Shown: in pieces, positions 1-8,636 of the stretch
How positions within the stretch are numbered: the first letter of the stretch is position 1
How the letters are laid out: each line of letters starts with the position of its first letter
NCBI RefSeq assembly: GCF_021223605.1
Contig: NZ_CP075175.1
Coordinates: 4,605,501 to 4,669,500 of the forward strand
Direction: 5' to 3'
Source of the DNA: Paenibacillus sp. 481
Lineage (GTDB): Bacteria; Bacillota; Bacilli; Paenibacillales; Paenibacillaceae
DNA: 64,000 nt
The notes under the pieces: generated by a model
The model's input: only the letters and a program-made list of their open reading frames with translations
What the model was told of the DNA's origin: nothing
Database searches by the model: none
Program-made: the position numbers and the translations under genes

Positions 1-219
1 GTATGGGTAGGGGCAGCAATAAGCATGATCGGCCTTATTATGGGTTTTTACTGGCAGCATCGTCGGATATGGTTGCGCTTGGATGGCGACCAGCTAGCAC
101 TTGGGGCGCATACGAACAAGAATTGGTACGGTTTGCGTCATGAGGTAGCACGCGTAATGAAGACGATGGACCTGGAAGTTGATCCGAAGGCCATAGACCG
201 TGGGGGGAATAAAGGGTGA
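1..219 (+). CDS. resB: Cytochrome c biogenesis protein ResB, C-terminal end (partial)
   Basis: The frame is open from the first base of the window and gives the last 72 residues of a protein cut off upstream. A hydrophobic stretch (VWVGAAISMIGLIMGFYW) is followed by a basic, cytoplasmic-looking tail (QHRRIWLRL), as at the end of ResB/Ccs1 proteins. With ResC, ResB forms the membrane complex that moves haem outward and attaches it to apocytochromes c. Its TGA stop overlaps the GTG start of the next gene, so the two are translationally coupled. The family call leans on the following resC, resD and resE, because little of the protein is visible. Confidence 0.85.
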   Translation, partial: VWVGAAISMIGLIMGFYWQHRRIWLRLDGDQLALGAHTNKNWYGLRHEVARVMKTMDLEVDPKAIDRGGNKG

Positions 220-1475
220 CTTTGTTAGAACTTAGTCAAGACGCGTATTTAGCGAGCTTCTTTATTTATTGTCTTGCTTTTATTTTGTTCGTATTTACGA
301 TGGCTGGTACCAAGATGAAAGTGAAAGATACGGCTAGCCACGTCAAAAAGTGGGGGAACATCTCATTTGCGGTTACGATAATCGGTTTTGTATCGCAATT
401 GATTTACTTTGCAACTCGTTGGATTGGCGGCGGACATATTCCTGTCAGCAACATGTATGAGTTCATGTCCTTCTTGGCGATGATGATTATCGCAGCTTTC
501 CTTGTGATGTTTATGATTTATCGCTCTGCTGTACTTGGCGTATTTGCCGTTCCGCTTGCTTTCATTATTATGGCCTATGCTTCCGTCTTTCCGAGCGAAG
601 TACAGCCATTGATTCCATCTTTGGACTCCATATGGATGATTTTGCACGTATCCTTGGCAGCAATAGGCTATGCCTTTTTCGCGGTCGGCTTCGTTGTCGG
701 ATTAATGTATTTGCTTCGTACGGTACGTTGGGACGATGTGAAATACCGTACGCAGCAGCGTTGGCTCGAATTTGTACTGATTGTCGTCGTAATTACAATC
801 GGATACATTTTCGTCATGTTCGGATTCCGTGCTGTTAATTATGAGGTTTCAATCGGCCAAAAAGTGGATGTCGTTGAAAATGGCCAAATTACGAGTAAAT
901 TAGAAATGGTTAAGTATGAGATTCCACCGCTAATCGCACCGCATAATAGTGATGAAGCATCTCTAGAAGCAGTTCCTTCGTTACTAGGGTTGTCTCTTCC
1001 GCTTGTGGAAGCACCCGGCTGGATGGAAGGCGTCCACGCCGGACGTAAACTGAATACAGTCGTATTCTCTATCATTGCCGGATTATTATTATATGCTCTT
1101 ATTCGTCTTATTATTCGTAAACCGATTGCACGCGCTATTCATCCTATGCTTCAGTCAATGGACCCTGATGATCTGGATGAGATCAGTTACCGTGCAAATG
1201 CGATCGGATTCCCAATCTTTACACTTGGCGGACTTATCTTCGCTATGATTTGGGCGCATATTGCTTGGTCCCGCTTCTGGGGCTGGGATCCAAAAGAAGT
1301 ATGGGCGCTCGTTACTTGGTTGTTCTATAGCGCATATTTACACTTGCGCCTGTCACGTGGCTGGCACGGGACGAAATCGTCTTGGCTTGCCGTAATAGGC
1401 TTTATGATTGTATTATTTACATTGCTAGGCGTTAACTTGATTATTGCCGGTCTCCACTCCTATTCAGGAGTATAA
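216..1475 (+). CDS. resC: Cytochrome c biogenesis protein ResC (CcsA/CcsB haem lyase)
   Basis: Polytopic membrane protein of 419 residues and the haem-handling partner of ResB in System II cytochrome c maturation. Seen directly: multiple hydrophobic segments, an N-terminal half with a long external loop (about residues 215-270), and near the C-terminus the tryptophan-rich haem-binding signature SRFWGWDPKEVWALVTW, with histidines before (WAHIAW) and after it. GTG is used as start because it overlaps the resB stop. The c-type cytochrome it would serve in this window includes QcrC (56358-57233). Length and motif fit the family well. Confidence 0.95.
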   Translation: MTLLELSQDAYLASFFIYCLAFILFVFTMAGTKMKVKDTASHVKKWGNISFAVTIIGFVSQLIYFATRWIGGGHIPVSNMYEFMSFLAMMIIAAFLVMFMIYRSAVLGVFAVPLAFIIMAYASVFPSEVQPLIPSLDSIWMILHVSLAAIGYAFFAVGFVVGLMYLLRTVRWDDVKYRTQQRWLEFVLIVVVITIGYIFVMFGFRAVNYEVSIGQKVDVVENGQITSKLEMVKYEIPPLIAPHNSDEASLEAVPSLLGLSLPLVEAPGWMEGVHAGRKLNTVVFSIIAGLLLYALIRLIIRKPIARAIHPMLQSMDPDDLDEISYRANAIGFPIFTLGGLIFAMIWAHIAWSRFWGWDPKEVWALVTWLFYSAYLHLRLSRGWHGTKSSWLAVIGFMIVLFTLLGVNLIIAGLHSYSGV

Positions 1476-1594
1476 GAGAAATATCAGTGGTCTACTACAT
1501 TCAGTCATTGATCGTATAAGTAAGAAAAATGTGCGATGCGGCTCCTATTGAGTCGCTCGCACGTTGTCATTTTAATTTGGAAGGGGAGCTGCAC

Positions 1595-2311
1595 ATGTCC
1601 GAACAAGTAAACCGCATTCTGGTCGTAGATGACGAGGAACGTATTCGCCGACTGCTAAAAATGTACTTGGAGAAGGAAGGATACGAAATCGATGAGGCTG
1701 AAGATGGTGAAGTCGCGCTGCGCAAAGCGGTAAGTGAAGACTACGCGCTAATTTTACTCGATGTAATGCTTCCAGGCATGGATGGCGTTGAAATGTGTAC
1801 ACGCTTGCGTCAAGTAAAAGCAACACCAGTCATTATGTTGACGGCAAAAGGCGAAGAGATGAACCGCGTGCAAGGGTTTGAAGTTGGAGCTGACGATTAT
1901 GTCGTAAAGCCGTTCAGCCCGCGTGAAGTCATTTATCGGGTTAAAGCTGTACTGCGTCGCTCATCAGCAACTGCATTTTTGACCAATGATCCGAAAACGA
2001 GCAACAACATTGTGTTCCCGCATCTTGTAATCGAGCATGATGCACACCGTGTATCAGCAGACGGTCAAGAAGTGAGTTTAACTCCCAAAGAATACGAACT
2101 TCTTCATTATTTAGCGGTATCTCCGGATAAAGTGTTTTCTCGTGAGGAACTGTTAAAAGATGTGTGGAACTACGAGTTTTTTGGTGATTTGCGCACGGTG
2201 GATACCCATGTGAAACGATTGCGTGAGAAGTTAAATAAAGTGTCGCCAGAGGCCGCTACGATGATTACGACGGTATGGGGTGTTGGCTACAAGCTAGAGG
2301 TGCCTAAATAA
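1595..2311 (+). CDS. resD: Response regulator ResD (OmpR/PhoB family)
   Basis: A 238-residue two-component response regulator. The receiver domain (about residues 1-125) has the acidic pair in VVDDEERIRRLL, the phospho-acceptor Asp in LLDVMLPGMDG and the Lys in VVKPFSPREV. The C-terminal winged helix carries the OmpR signatures TPKEYELLHYLA and VDTHVKRLREKL. ATG at 1595 is chosen over an upstream in-frame start because AAGGGGAG lies 7-13 bases before it. In Bacillus, ResD activates aerobic and anaerobic respiration genes including ctaA, qcr and res; the same role is inferred here. resE follows one base after the stop. Confidence 0.95.
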   Translation: MSEQVNRILVVDDEERIRRLLKMYLEKEGYEIDEAEDGEVALRKAVSEDYALILLDVMLPGMDGVEMCTRLRQVKATPVIMLTAKGEEMNRVQGFEVGADDYVVKPFSPREVIYRVKAVLRRSSATAFLTNDPKTSNNIVFPHLVIEHDAHRVSADGQEVSLTPKEYELLHYLAVSPDKVFSREELLKDVWNYEFFGDLRTVDTHVKRLREKLNKVSPEAATMITTVWGVGYKLEVPK

Positions 2312-2312
2312 C

Positions 2313-3764
2313 GTGAAATTTTGGCGCAGCATTGTCGGTAAGTTATGGATTACGATTATCGGTCTCGTTGCTTTTGTCCTCATGACGTTAGGCGTTTATT
2401 TGTTAAATTATATTGATAGCAATTTTGCACATCCCAATGATATTAAGAAACTGTTTGTGTACACGGCCTTAACTGGATTCTCGTTGACGACTTTTTTTGC
2501 TTTTTTCTTATTCACGAAAATAACACAGCCGCTCCAAAAATTAAAGCTAGCTGCTGATACGATTCGTAAGGGAGACTATTCGACTCGTGTTACGCTTCGG
2601 TCTTCAGATGAAATCGGTGAGCTGTCACGCACGTTTAACCATATGGCAGAGGAATTAAATACGACCATCGTTGACTTGCAGCATGAGAAGGAGCATTTAG
2701 CGAGCATTTTACGCAGTATGACCGATGCGGTCATTACGTTTGACGCATCGGGGTATATGGTGCTTGCCAACCCGCAAGGTGAAGCCATTTTGAAGCAGTG
2801 GCATACACTGGAGTGGGATGAGTATGACACTCTTGAGGATGAGGTTGAAGATATCCATGTGGAATCTACGACCAAAGTTCATGGTCCGCTGCGGCCGCTG
2901 TTTAAAACAGTCGTGGAAGAAGCGCGTGAAGTGACGACGAGAATTCATGTGCAGCAAGAAGTATGGTCGGTCGTCATGGGGCCATTGTACAAAAAAAATG
3001 GCGTTCGTGGTGCAGTAGCCGTCCTACGTGATGTGACGGAGGAGGTTCGGATGGAGAAGTTGCGTAAAGATTTCGTAGCCAACGTCTCGCATGAAATTCG
3101 AACCCCGCTCTCCATGCTGCAAGGTTATAGCGAAGCATTGCTTGATGACATTGTAAGCTCACCAGAAGAACGCCGTGAGTTGGTGCAGGTCATTCATGAC
3201 GAGTCGTTGCGAATGAGCAGGTTAGTGAAAGATTTGCTTGATTTAGCACGCATGGAAGCCGGACATTTGCCCATGCGCTGGAATGAAACGAACGTCCATG
3301 AGCTGATTCAACGCGTTGTACGCAAGTTCTCCGTATTGGATCATGAACGGGAAATTCCGCTACAAGCGAATTATGAAGCTGTTAATCCGATTATGCCTCT
3401 TGCCGATGAGGATCGTTTGGAGCAAGTCTTAACCAACTTGCTGGACAATGCCTTTAGACACTCCCATACGGACGAGCCAATCGTCATCACGACAGAACGG
3501 CAAGCGAATGATAAGGGTGAGTCGATGGTTATCCATATCCGCGATCACGGTCAGGGCATTCCAACCGAAGACTTGCCGTTTATTTTTGAACGGTTCTATA
3601 AAGCTGATAAAGCACGAACGCGCGGCGCGTCTGGTGGAACAGGACTTGGTCTAGCGATCGTCAAAAATATCGTAGAGGCGCACAAAGGTTCGATCAAGGT
3701 CGACAGTGTGATCGGTAAAGGGACAACGTTCTCCATCTTTTTGCCTATTCGAACCGAACAATAA
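2313..3764 (+). CDS. resE: Sensor histidine kinase ResE, short sensor loop
   Basis: A 483-residue kinase starting at GTG just after the resD stop. Order: TM1 (about 11-32), a very short external loop (about 35-46), TM2 (about 47-67), a HAMP region with ITQPLQKLKLAADTIRKGDY, a PAS-like segment (about 125-235), the phospho-acceptor motif FVANVSHEIRTPLSML, and an ATPase domain with NLLDNAFRHS, DHGQGIP and GGTGLGLAIVKN. B. subtilis ResE has a large extracytoplasmic domain that is absent here, so sensing probably falls to the membrane or PAS part. The ResE name rests mainly on its position in resBCDE. Confidence 0.9.
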   Translation: MKFWRSIVGKLWITIIGLVAFVLMTLGVYLLNYIDSNFAHPNDIKKLFVYTALTGFSLTTFFAFFLFTKITQPLQKLKLAADTIRKGDYSTRVTLRSSDEIGELSRTFNHMAEELNTTIVDLQHEKEHLASILRSMTDAVITFDASGYMVLANPQGEAILKQWHTLEWDEYDTLEDEVEDIHVESTTKVHGPLRPLFKTVVEEAREVTTRIHVQQEVWSVVMGPLYKKNGVRGAVAVLRDVTEEVRMEKLRKDFVANVSHEIRTPLSMLQGYSEALLDDIVSSPEERRELVQVIHDESLRMSRLVKDLLDLARMEAGHLPMRWNETNVHELIQRVVRKFSVLDHEREIPLQANYEAVNPIMPLADEDRLEQVLTNLLDNAFRHSHTDEPIVITTERQANDKGESMVIHIRDHGQGIPTEDLPFIFERFYKADKARTRGASGGTGLGLAIVKNIVEAHKGSIKVDSVIGKGTTFSIFLPIRTEQ

Positions 3765-3767
3765 CGA

Positions 3768-3804
3768 ACACCCTTCCGACAAGACTAGCGGAAGGGTGTT
3801 TTTG
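3768..3804 (+). terminator. Rho-independent terminator of the res operon
   Basis: A perfect 11-bp stem ACACCCTTCCG / CGGAAGGGTGT with a 10-base loop is followed by a short T run, directly after resE. The opposite strand has no T tract, so it would not work well for convergent serA. Confidence 0.85.
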
Positions 3805-3904
3805 GTTGATGAGCAGCGCTTCAGTTCTTGTCAGCATAGCCCACATTATGAAGATAAATCTTGTTGCTTGTGAAACAATTTGTATCATTCGATTCTAATT
3901 TGTA

Positions 3905-5500
3905 TCAATCGTTGTTAAGCACAATTTGTTTCGCTTTATTTAATTCCGGAATTTGTTTCAGATCGGTAATGACTTGTTGCGCAATGGATTTGTCAACAGT
4001 CAATACCATAATCGCAGAACCGCCTGCAATTTTGCGACCTACTTGCATCGTTGCGATATTAATCTCATTTTTACCGAGCAATGTACCAACCGATCCAATC
4101 AATCCTGGTTTATCGTTATGAGAAATTAACAAGATGTGCCCTTCTGGTGCCAAGTCAACGGTATATTTATCAATTTGTACGATGCGTTCACCGTATCCGC
4201 TTAACAGTGTTCCAGCTACTAAACGTTCCTCAGTGTCCGTACGAAGGATGACAGTAAGGAGGTTCGTAAAGTCTTTCGTTACGACTGATTTTTGTACGAT
4301 AATGTTAATATCCCGCACTTTTGCAAGATGCATCGAATTCACGATATTGACATCCGTCCCAAGATTACGTGATAGCACACCTTTCACGATATGTCGTGTT
4401 AAAGGTTGCGTATCGACTTCTGCCAATTCACCAGAGTAATGCACGATAATCTCAATGAGTGGTCCTTTTGCCATTTGTGCAGCGAAACGACCTAGTTTTT
4501 CACCTAAATCGAAAAATGGTTGAATTTTTTTCAGTACATTTGCTGGTACAGGCGGCATGTTGACGGCGTTTTTGAATGCTTCATTCCGCAAAATGTGCAA
4601 CACTTGTTCCGATACGTCGATTGCAACGTTTTCTTGTGCTTCAACAGTGGAGGCACCTAGATGTGGCGTGACGATGATGTTTGGATGATGCAAAAATGGA
4701 TGGTCTTCCTGTGGTGGCTCATGTTCGAACACGTCGAATGCTGCTCCAGCGACAATCCCTTTATCAATGGCTGCAACTAAAGCTACCTCGTCAATAATAC
4801 CACCACGCGCACAGTTTATAATGCGCATTCCGCGCTTCATCACTTCAAATTGAGGAGTAGAAATCATATGGCGCGTTTCAGCCGTTAACGGCGTATGAAC
4901 CGTAATGAAATCAGCTGAGCGGATAATTTCATCCACCGTTCCAAGCTTCACGCCAAGCTTTTCCGCGCGCTCATCCGTCATAAACGGATCGTAACCAAGG
5001 ATGTTCATGCCGAACGCCTTTGCCCGCTTTGCAACCTCGCTACCGATACGTCCCATACCTAGCACGCCTAACGTTTTGTTGCGCAGCTCAACGCCTAGGA
5101 ACGTTTTACGATCCCATACTCCATTAATCGTCTTCACATAGGCTTGCGGAATATGGCGCGCAAGGGCCATCATCATCGCAAACGCATGTTCACAAGTTGT
5201 AATGGTATTGCCATCTGGTGCATTGATGACGATAATTCCGCGCTCTGTAGCAGCCTGTAAATCAATGTTATCCACGCCAACTCCTGCACGACCGATAACC
5301 TTCAATTGCTTACCTGCATTCATAACTTGGGCGGTAACACGTGTCTGACTACGTACAAGCAGTGCATCGTATTCTCCAATAATGTCAATTAATTGCTCTT
5401 CCGTTAGACCCGTTTTTTTGTCAACTACAACATCGTTCGCATCCATAAGTTGCTGAATGCCGAAATCGCTAATCGGATCGGATACAAGGACTTTAAACAT
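3905..5500 (-). CDS. serA: D-3-phosphoglycerate dehydrogenase
   Basis: A 531-residue enzyme for the first step of serine synthesis, oxidising 3-phosphoglycerate with NAD. The long form is visible: substrate and cofactor domains with the NAD motif LGVLGMGRIGSEVAKRAKAF, the catalytic region INCARGGIIDE and HLGASTVEAQENVA (active-site His), then an intervening ASB domain and a C-terminal ACT domain (DKPGLIGSVGTLLGKNEIN) that probably binds an amino acid effector. ATG at 5500 is preceded by AAGGGAGG, while the longer in-frame start lacks a ribosome site. It is transcribed toward resE and preceded by a T-box leader. Confidence 0.97.
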   Translation of the reverse strand: MFKVLVSDPISDFGIQQLMDANDVVVDKKTGLTEEQLIDIIGEYDALLVRSQTRVTAQVMNAGKQLKVIGRAGVGVDNIDLQAATERGIIVINAPDGNTITTCEHAFAMMMALARHIPQAYVKTINGVWDRKTFLGVELRNKTLGVLGMGRIGSEVAKRAKAFGMNILGYDPFMTDERAEKLGVKLGTVDEIIRSADFITVHTPLTAETRHMISTPQFEVMKRGMRIINCARGGIIDEVALVAAIDKGIVAGAAFDVFEHEPPQEDHPFLHHPNIIVTPHLGASTVEAQENVAIDVSEQVLHILRNEAFKNAVNMPPVPANVLKKIQPFFDLGEKLGRFAAQMAKGPLIEIIVHYSGELAEVDTQPLTRHIVKGVLSRNLGTDVNIVNSMHLAKVRDINIIVQKSVVTKDFTNLLTVILRTDTEERLVAGTLLSGYGERIVQIDKYTVDLAPEGHILLISHNDKPGLIGSVGTLLGKNEINIATMQVGRKIAGGSAIMVLTVDKSIAQQVITDLKQIPELNKAKQIVLNND

Positions 5501-5604
5501 GTGATAAATTTCCTCCCTTTGACTGCTTGAATGTAATGTAATAAGTAAGCATGAAAAGCATGACAACAAAGGATAAAGACAGAGTATGGAATCATGCTGA
5601 AATC

Positions 5605-5900
5605 ATATAAAAAAACTCCCGTCCGCATACTACTACCGTAGTAAGGGACGAGAGTCTTCTTTCGTGGTGCCACCCTTGTTCGCTGTTCGCTCGCGCGATC
5701 AGCCTTAACGTCTTATCTTGAGACGCAGGAATGATAACGGATTCCACCCGAAAGCGCCTACTAAGAAAGCAAGGTTCAGCGCAGCAACTCAGGAACGCTG
5801 GAACACAACAATCCACCGCCGATTTCCACCAAGTTACTCGGCTCTCTGTAGGTTTCTTTGCAGGCTCGTTTCCATCACTGACTTTAAGGTTCATGAAATT
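5605..5900 (-). promoter_or_regulatory. T-box leader of serA, probably tRNA-Ser responsive
   Basis: On the minus strand a T-box leader can be read in order. Stem I has the AGAGAG element (5842-5847) and a base formed by GGAAACG with CGTTCC. A likely specifier UCC (5800-5802) is followed by a purine just inside that base. The conserved T-box core AAGGGTGGCACCACG lies around 5663-5680. The terminator helix ACTCTCGTCC / GGACGGGAGT (5646-5655 with 5615-5624) ends in a T run. Uncharged tRNA-Ser pairing to the specifier and T-box would favour antitermination and raise serA expression. UCC is read by eye; AGC directly 3' of it was also considered. Confidence 0.92.
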
Positions 5901-5906
5901 TTTACT

Positions 5907-5935
5907 AATGTAACATGCTTCAAGTGAGCTGTCAA
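5907..5935 (-). promoter_or_regulatory. Sigma-A type promoter of the serA leader
   Basis: On the minus strand TTGACA (5930-5935) and TACATT (5907-5912) are separated by 17 bases. Initiation near 5900 would produce a leader of about 400 bases starting just before the T-box stem I. Confidence 0.75.
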
Positions 5936-5957
5936 TATATTGGTTACGCTTGTGTGC

Positions 5958-5987
5958 TTGTGTGAACCGACAATTTTCTGATATGAT
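5958..5987 (+). promoter_or_regulatory. Candidate promoter for the CPBP protease gene
   Basis: TTGTGT and TATGAT are 18 bases apart, with TG one base before the -10 hexamer (extended -10). It lies about 75 bases upstream of the ATG at 6064 and back-to-back with the serA promoter. Confidence 0.45.
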
Positions 5988-6063
5988 TTTTCTGTTGGGG
6001 ATATACATGTAAGAAACACCTATAGCTACATATTTTTTTAGCTTAAGAACAGGCAGGGATGGA

Positions 6064-6654
6064 ATGAAACAGAAATGGCGTGATTTTAAGGCAAGACAAA
6101 TTCAAATAACGGATCTGGACGACCGAACGTTACTATTGAATCTGTATATTACCCAAATGCTTACACTTTTTATCGGGACGATTTGGGTCTTGCTGCAGCG
6201 GCGCAACCCAATTGAGCTGTTCACACTGCCGAATGATTGGCACTTCGCCTATTGGGGCGCAGGCCTTGCTGCAACAGTAGTTGTAGTAGACCTAATCGTG
6301 TCGCGGTTCGTACCTGACAATATGACAGATGACGGTGGAATTAACGAGAAGCTGTTTAGCAACCGACCGGTTTGGCATATTATCGTCATTTCGTTTGTCG
6401 TGAGTGTGTGCGAGGAACTACTGTTTAGAGGGGCCATTCAGCATGCATTTGGCCCGTATTGGACTAGTATTTTATTTGCCGCAATTCACGTGCGTTACTT
6501 ACGTCATTGGCTTCCGACAGCGATGGTATTTGGAATTAGCTATGCGCTCGGAACGATATATGAATGGTCAGGCACACTTTGGGCTCCGGTGTTGGCTCAC
6601 TTCCTCATAGATTTAATTATGGGACTAATATTACGTTTTCGGAGGGAAGCATGA
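6064..6654 (+). CDS. CPBP-family intramembrane glutamic/metallo-protease
   Basis: A 196-residue polytopic membrane protein. The CPBP (CAAX protease and bacteriocin-processing, Abi) signatures appear in order: CEELLFRGAIQHAF with the paired glutamates and Arg, FAAIHVRYLRH with the catalytic-type His, and VLAHFLIDL with His and Asp. The substrate is unknown; relatives process prenylated proteins, peptides or anti-sigma factors. The start at 6064 is preceded by a GGGA-type site, and an ATG five bases upstream stops at once. The stop overlaps the ATG of the next gene, so it probably begins a short operon with the next two genes. Confidence 0.85.
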   Translation: MKQKWRDFKARQIQITDLDDRTLLLNLYITQMLTLFIGTIWVLLQRRNPIELFTLPNDWHFAYWGAGLAATVVVVDLIVSRFVPDNMTDDGGINEKLFSNRPVWHIIVISFVVSVCEELLFRGAIQHAFGPYWTSILFAAIHVRYLRHWLPTAMVFGISYALGTIYEWSGTLWAPVLAHFLIDLIMGLILRFRREA

Positions 6655-7007
6655 GCGAGAATCGACGTGAACATTCACGATGGTCCTCTTATACGCAAGA
6701 GCAAGACCAATTAAATCAGAGCAAAGCATTAGCTGCGCTGCGTTCATTAAAACAATCAGAATCGTTAACAGAGGAGATAGATCCTCCTGAACATATGCAT
6801 AACGAGAATATGGAATCTGATCCGTCTAGCTGGAAACAACTTGAGATTAAGGACGAGGATCGTACTTTGCCACCTAGACAGCAATTGCATCCATCTAACT
6901 ATGAGAAGCTAACAAAGTGGTTTTACAATTTATTAATTTTGTTGTTTGTGGGATTACTCATAGGTTTGTTAATGTGGGGACGTCATCTTATGACCGCGGA
7001 GGGTTAA
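6651..7007 (+). CDS. Unknown protein with C-terminal membrane anchor
   Basis: 118 residues; not recognised. The first about 80 residues are strongly hydrophilic, rich in Glu, Gln, Ser and Asn, and look disordered. A single hydrophobic helix follows near residues 90-110 (YNLLILLFVGLLIGLLMWG). This makes it a tail-anchored or single-pass protein with the N-terminal part likely in the cytoplasm. ATG at 6651 is used because GGAGGGAAG lies just before it and it overlaps the preceding TGA; the longer frame has no ribosome site. One base separates it from the phosphoesterase gene. Confidence 0.75.
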   Translation: MSENRREHSRWSSYTQEQDQLNQSKALAALRSLKQSESLTEEIDPPEHMHNENMESDPSSWKQLEIKDEDRTLPPRQQLHPSNYEKLTKWFYNLLILLFVGLLIGLLMWGRHLMTAEG

Positions 7008-7008
7008 C

Positions 7009-7851
7009 ATGAGCGTCATGATCGTGCTTGCTATGTTTTCATTGTGCTTTATTGTACTGACCGTGCTAATCGTTCGGATGAGAATGGAAGCGATGGACTT
7101 GGTCGTTACGGAGGAAGAAGTGGTACTCGACCGATTGCCAGCTTCATTTGACGGCACGCGACTCATGTTCATATCGGATTTGCATCGGCGTTCGATCACA
7201 GACCAACATGTGCAAACTTTATTGACTCGTCAAAAAGCACAGCTCGTACTATTAGGGGGCGACATTACAGAGGCAGGCGCATCATGGGAAGGTTGTGTGA
7301 ACAATGTGACCCAACTGCGTAAGTTGGGTCCTGTAGTGGCGGTATATGGAAATCACGATTATAAGGCCGACGTAAGGGCACTTGGCAACATGTTAAGAGA
7401 GCACGACATTAAAGTGCTGGAAAATGAAGCGATGAGGTTGGAAAGTGCAACGGGTGAGCATATATGGCTCGTAGGCCTCGACGACATTTACACAGGTCGG
7501 GCGAATATCAAAGTTGCGATGGAAGAACCACTAGCAGACGAGGCGTGTACCGTGCTGCTGGTCCATGATCCGATAGCCTTAAAGGTATGCCAACTGCAAC
7601 GAGTAGATTTAATGTTATCGGGGCATACGCACGGTGGGCAAATTTGTGTGCCTTTTTTCGGACCGATTAAAGCAAATGCATTTTATCGCCGCTACTTATC
7701 GGGATGGTATGAACATCAATACAATCCTAGCAGTACCCCGCTTAAGCTGTTCATTTCGAGCGGGTTTGGTACCGCGCACTGGCCGTTTCGGCTAAATTGT
7801 CGCCCAGAGGCGCATTTTATCGTGCTGCGGGCATCATCCATAACGGAGTGA
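7009..7851 (+). CDS. Membrane-anchored calcineurin-like metallophosphoesterase (YkuE/YaeI type)
   Basis: 280 residues. An N-terminal hydrophobic helix (about residues 4-24) is followed by the full metallophosphoesterase motif set: MFISDLHRR, LLGGDITEAG, VYGNHDYKAD, LLVHDP and LSGHTHGGQI. These supply the Asp, His and Asn ligands of a di-metal centre. Related YkuE/YaeI proteins hydrolyse UDP-diacylglucosamine-type or other phosphoesters at the membrane; the substrate here is unknown. It follows the previous gene after one base, consistent with a three-gene operon. Confidence 0.88.
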   Translation: MSVMIVLAMFSLCFIVLTVLIVRMRMEAMDLVVTEEEVVLDRLPASFDGTRLMFISDLHRRSITDQHVQTLLTRQKAQLVLLGGDITEAGASWEGCVNNVTQLRKLGPVVAVYGNHDYKADVRALGNMLREHDIKVLENEAMRLESATGEHIWLVGLDDIYTGRANIKVAMEEPLADEACTVLLVHDPIALKVCQLQRVDLMLSGHTHGGQICVPFFGPIKANAFYRRYLSGWYEHQYNPSSTPLKLFISSGFGTAHWPFRLNCRPEAHFIVLRASSITE

Positions 7852-7937
7852 ACTTTCTCCTAAAATTTAATGCGCATGGTCAAGACGAGTCGCGTTCAAA
7901 CTATAAGATGATCCTAACTAATAAAGGAGGACATACG

Positions 7938-8429
7938 GTGAGAGTGACGACTTTTATTGCCGGCACAGCAATAGGAATTTTGGCGGGGATGTATATGGCA
8001 GACCGCCGCTCATTAGCGGCGTTGCAATCAAAGCTCCAAACGGCAGGGAACGTCGTTCAAGATTTAATGAGTAATGCGAAAGGGAGTGTGCTTGATAACA
8101 CGCTTATGAAATTTGCGGATTTATCGTCCCTTTCAACGGCATCATCCGCGGCAACAACGTCTGCTGCGTCTCAAGGACAAGGTACCGGATCTAACGAAGT
8201 GTTCAGCCTAGATCGAGTTAAAGACCTTATTAACAACGATCCTGCCGTGAAACGTAAAGTGGATGCGATATTGCGGGAAAATGGTCTCGCGCCAACACCT
8301 ACGGCACCAACGAAAAGCGATGTGTCAAAAGCGAGCTCAAGCGCTGCATCAGGCACAGCCTTTTCAGCGAAATCATCGTCACAGCAAGGGTCTGAAGCCC
8401 TCGATGTGACGATAGAAACACCTCATTAA
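7938..8429 (+). CDS. Unknown protein, YtxH-like N-terminus, Ser/Ala-rich tail
   Basis: 163 residues starting at GTG 7938, chosen because AAAGGAGG sits 8 bases upstream; the earlier frame overlaps the phosphoesterase gene. Residues 4-20 form a glycine-rich membrane helix (FIAGTAIGILAGMYMADRR) like the YtxH family. The rest is low-complexity Ser, Ala and Thr with one ordered-looking stretch, KDLINNDPAVKRKVDAIL. No enzyme motif was seen. A strong terminator follows it. Confidence 0.7.
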   Translation: MRVTTFIAGTAIGILAGMYMADRRSLAALQSKLQTAGNVVQDLMSNAKGSVLDNTLMKFADLSSLSTASSAATTSAASQGQGTGSNEVFSLDRVKDLINNDPAVKRKVDAILRENGLAPTPTAPTKSDVSKASSSAASGTAFSAKSSSQQGSEALDVTIETPH

Positions 8430-8447
8430 TAGCGCATCAGGATGGAC

Positions 8448-8487
8448 AAAGCCGCTGTGCGAACGTTGCACAGCGGCTTTTAGTCCT
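8448..8487 (+). terminator. Rho-independent terminator
   Basis: A perfect 13-bp stem AAAGCCGCTGTGC / GCACAGCGGCTTT with a 7-base loop, followed by a T-rich tail, 18 bases after the preceding stop codon. Confidence 0.85.
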
Positions 8488-8636
8488 TTTTTACAGGCGA
8501 GACCTAGATCGTGAATTTTATGTAGTGCAAAACATGCAAAATAGTGTTAACATGAAATACATAGAACCATTTTCAGCACATATTATATGTTGCTTCATAA
8601 TCTGTTATAACCGATGTTGTAAAGGAGGGTCCTGTC

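Noticed and set aside
5592-6008. A 138-codon minus-strand frame upstream of serA
   Set aside because: It lies over the T-box leader and serA promoter, which explain the sequence better.
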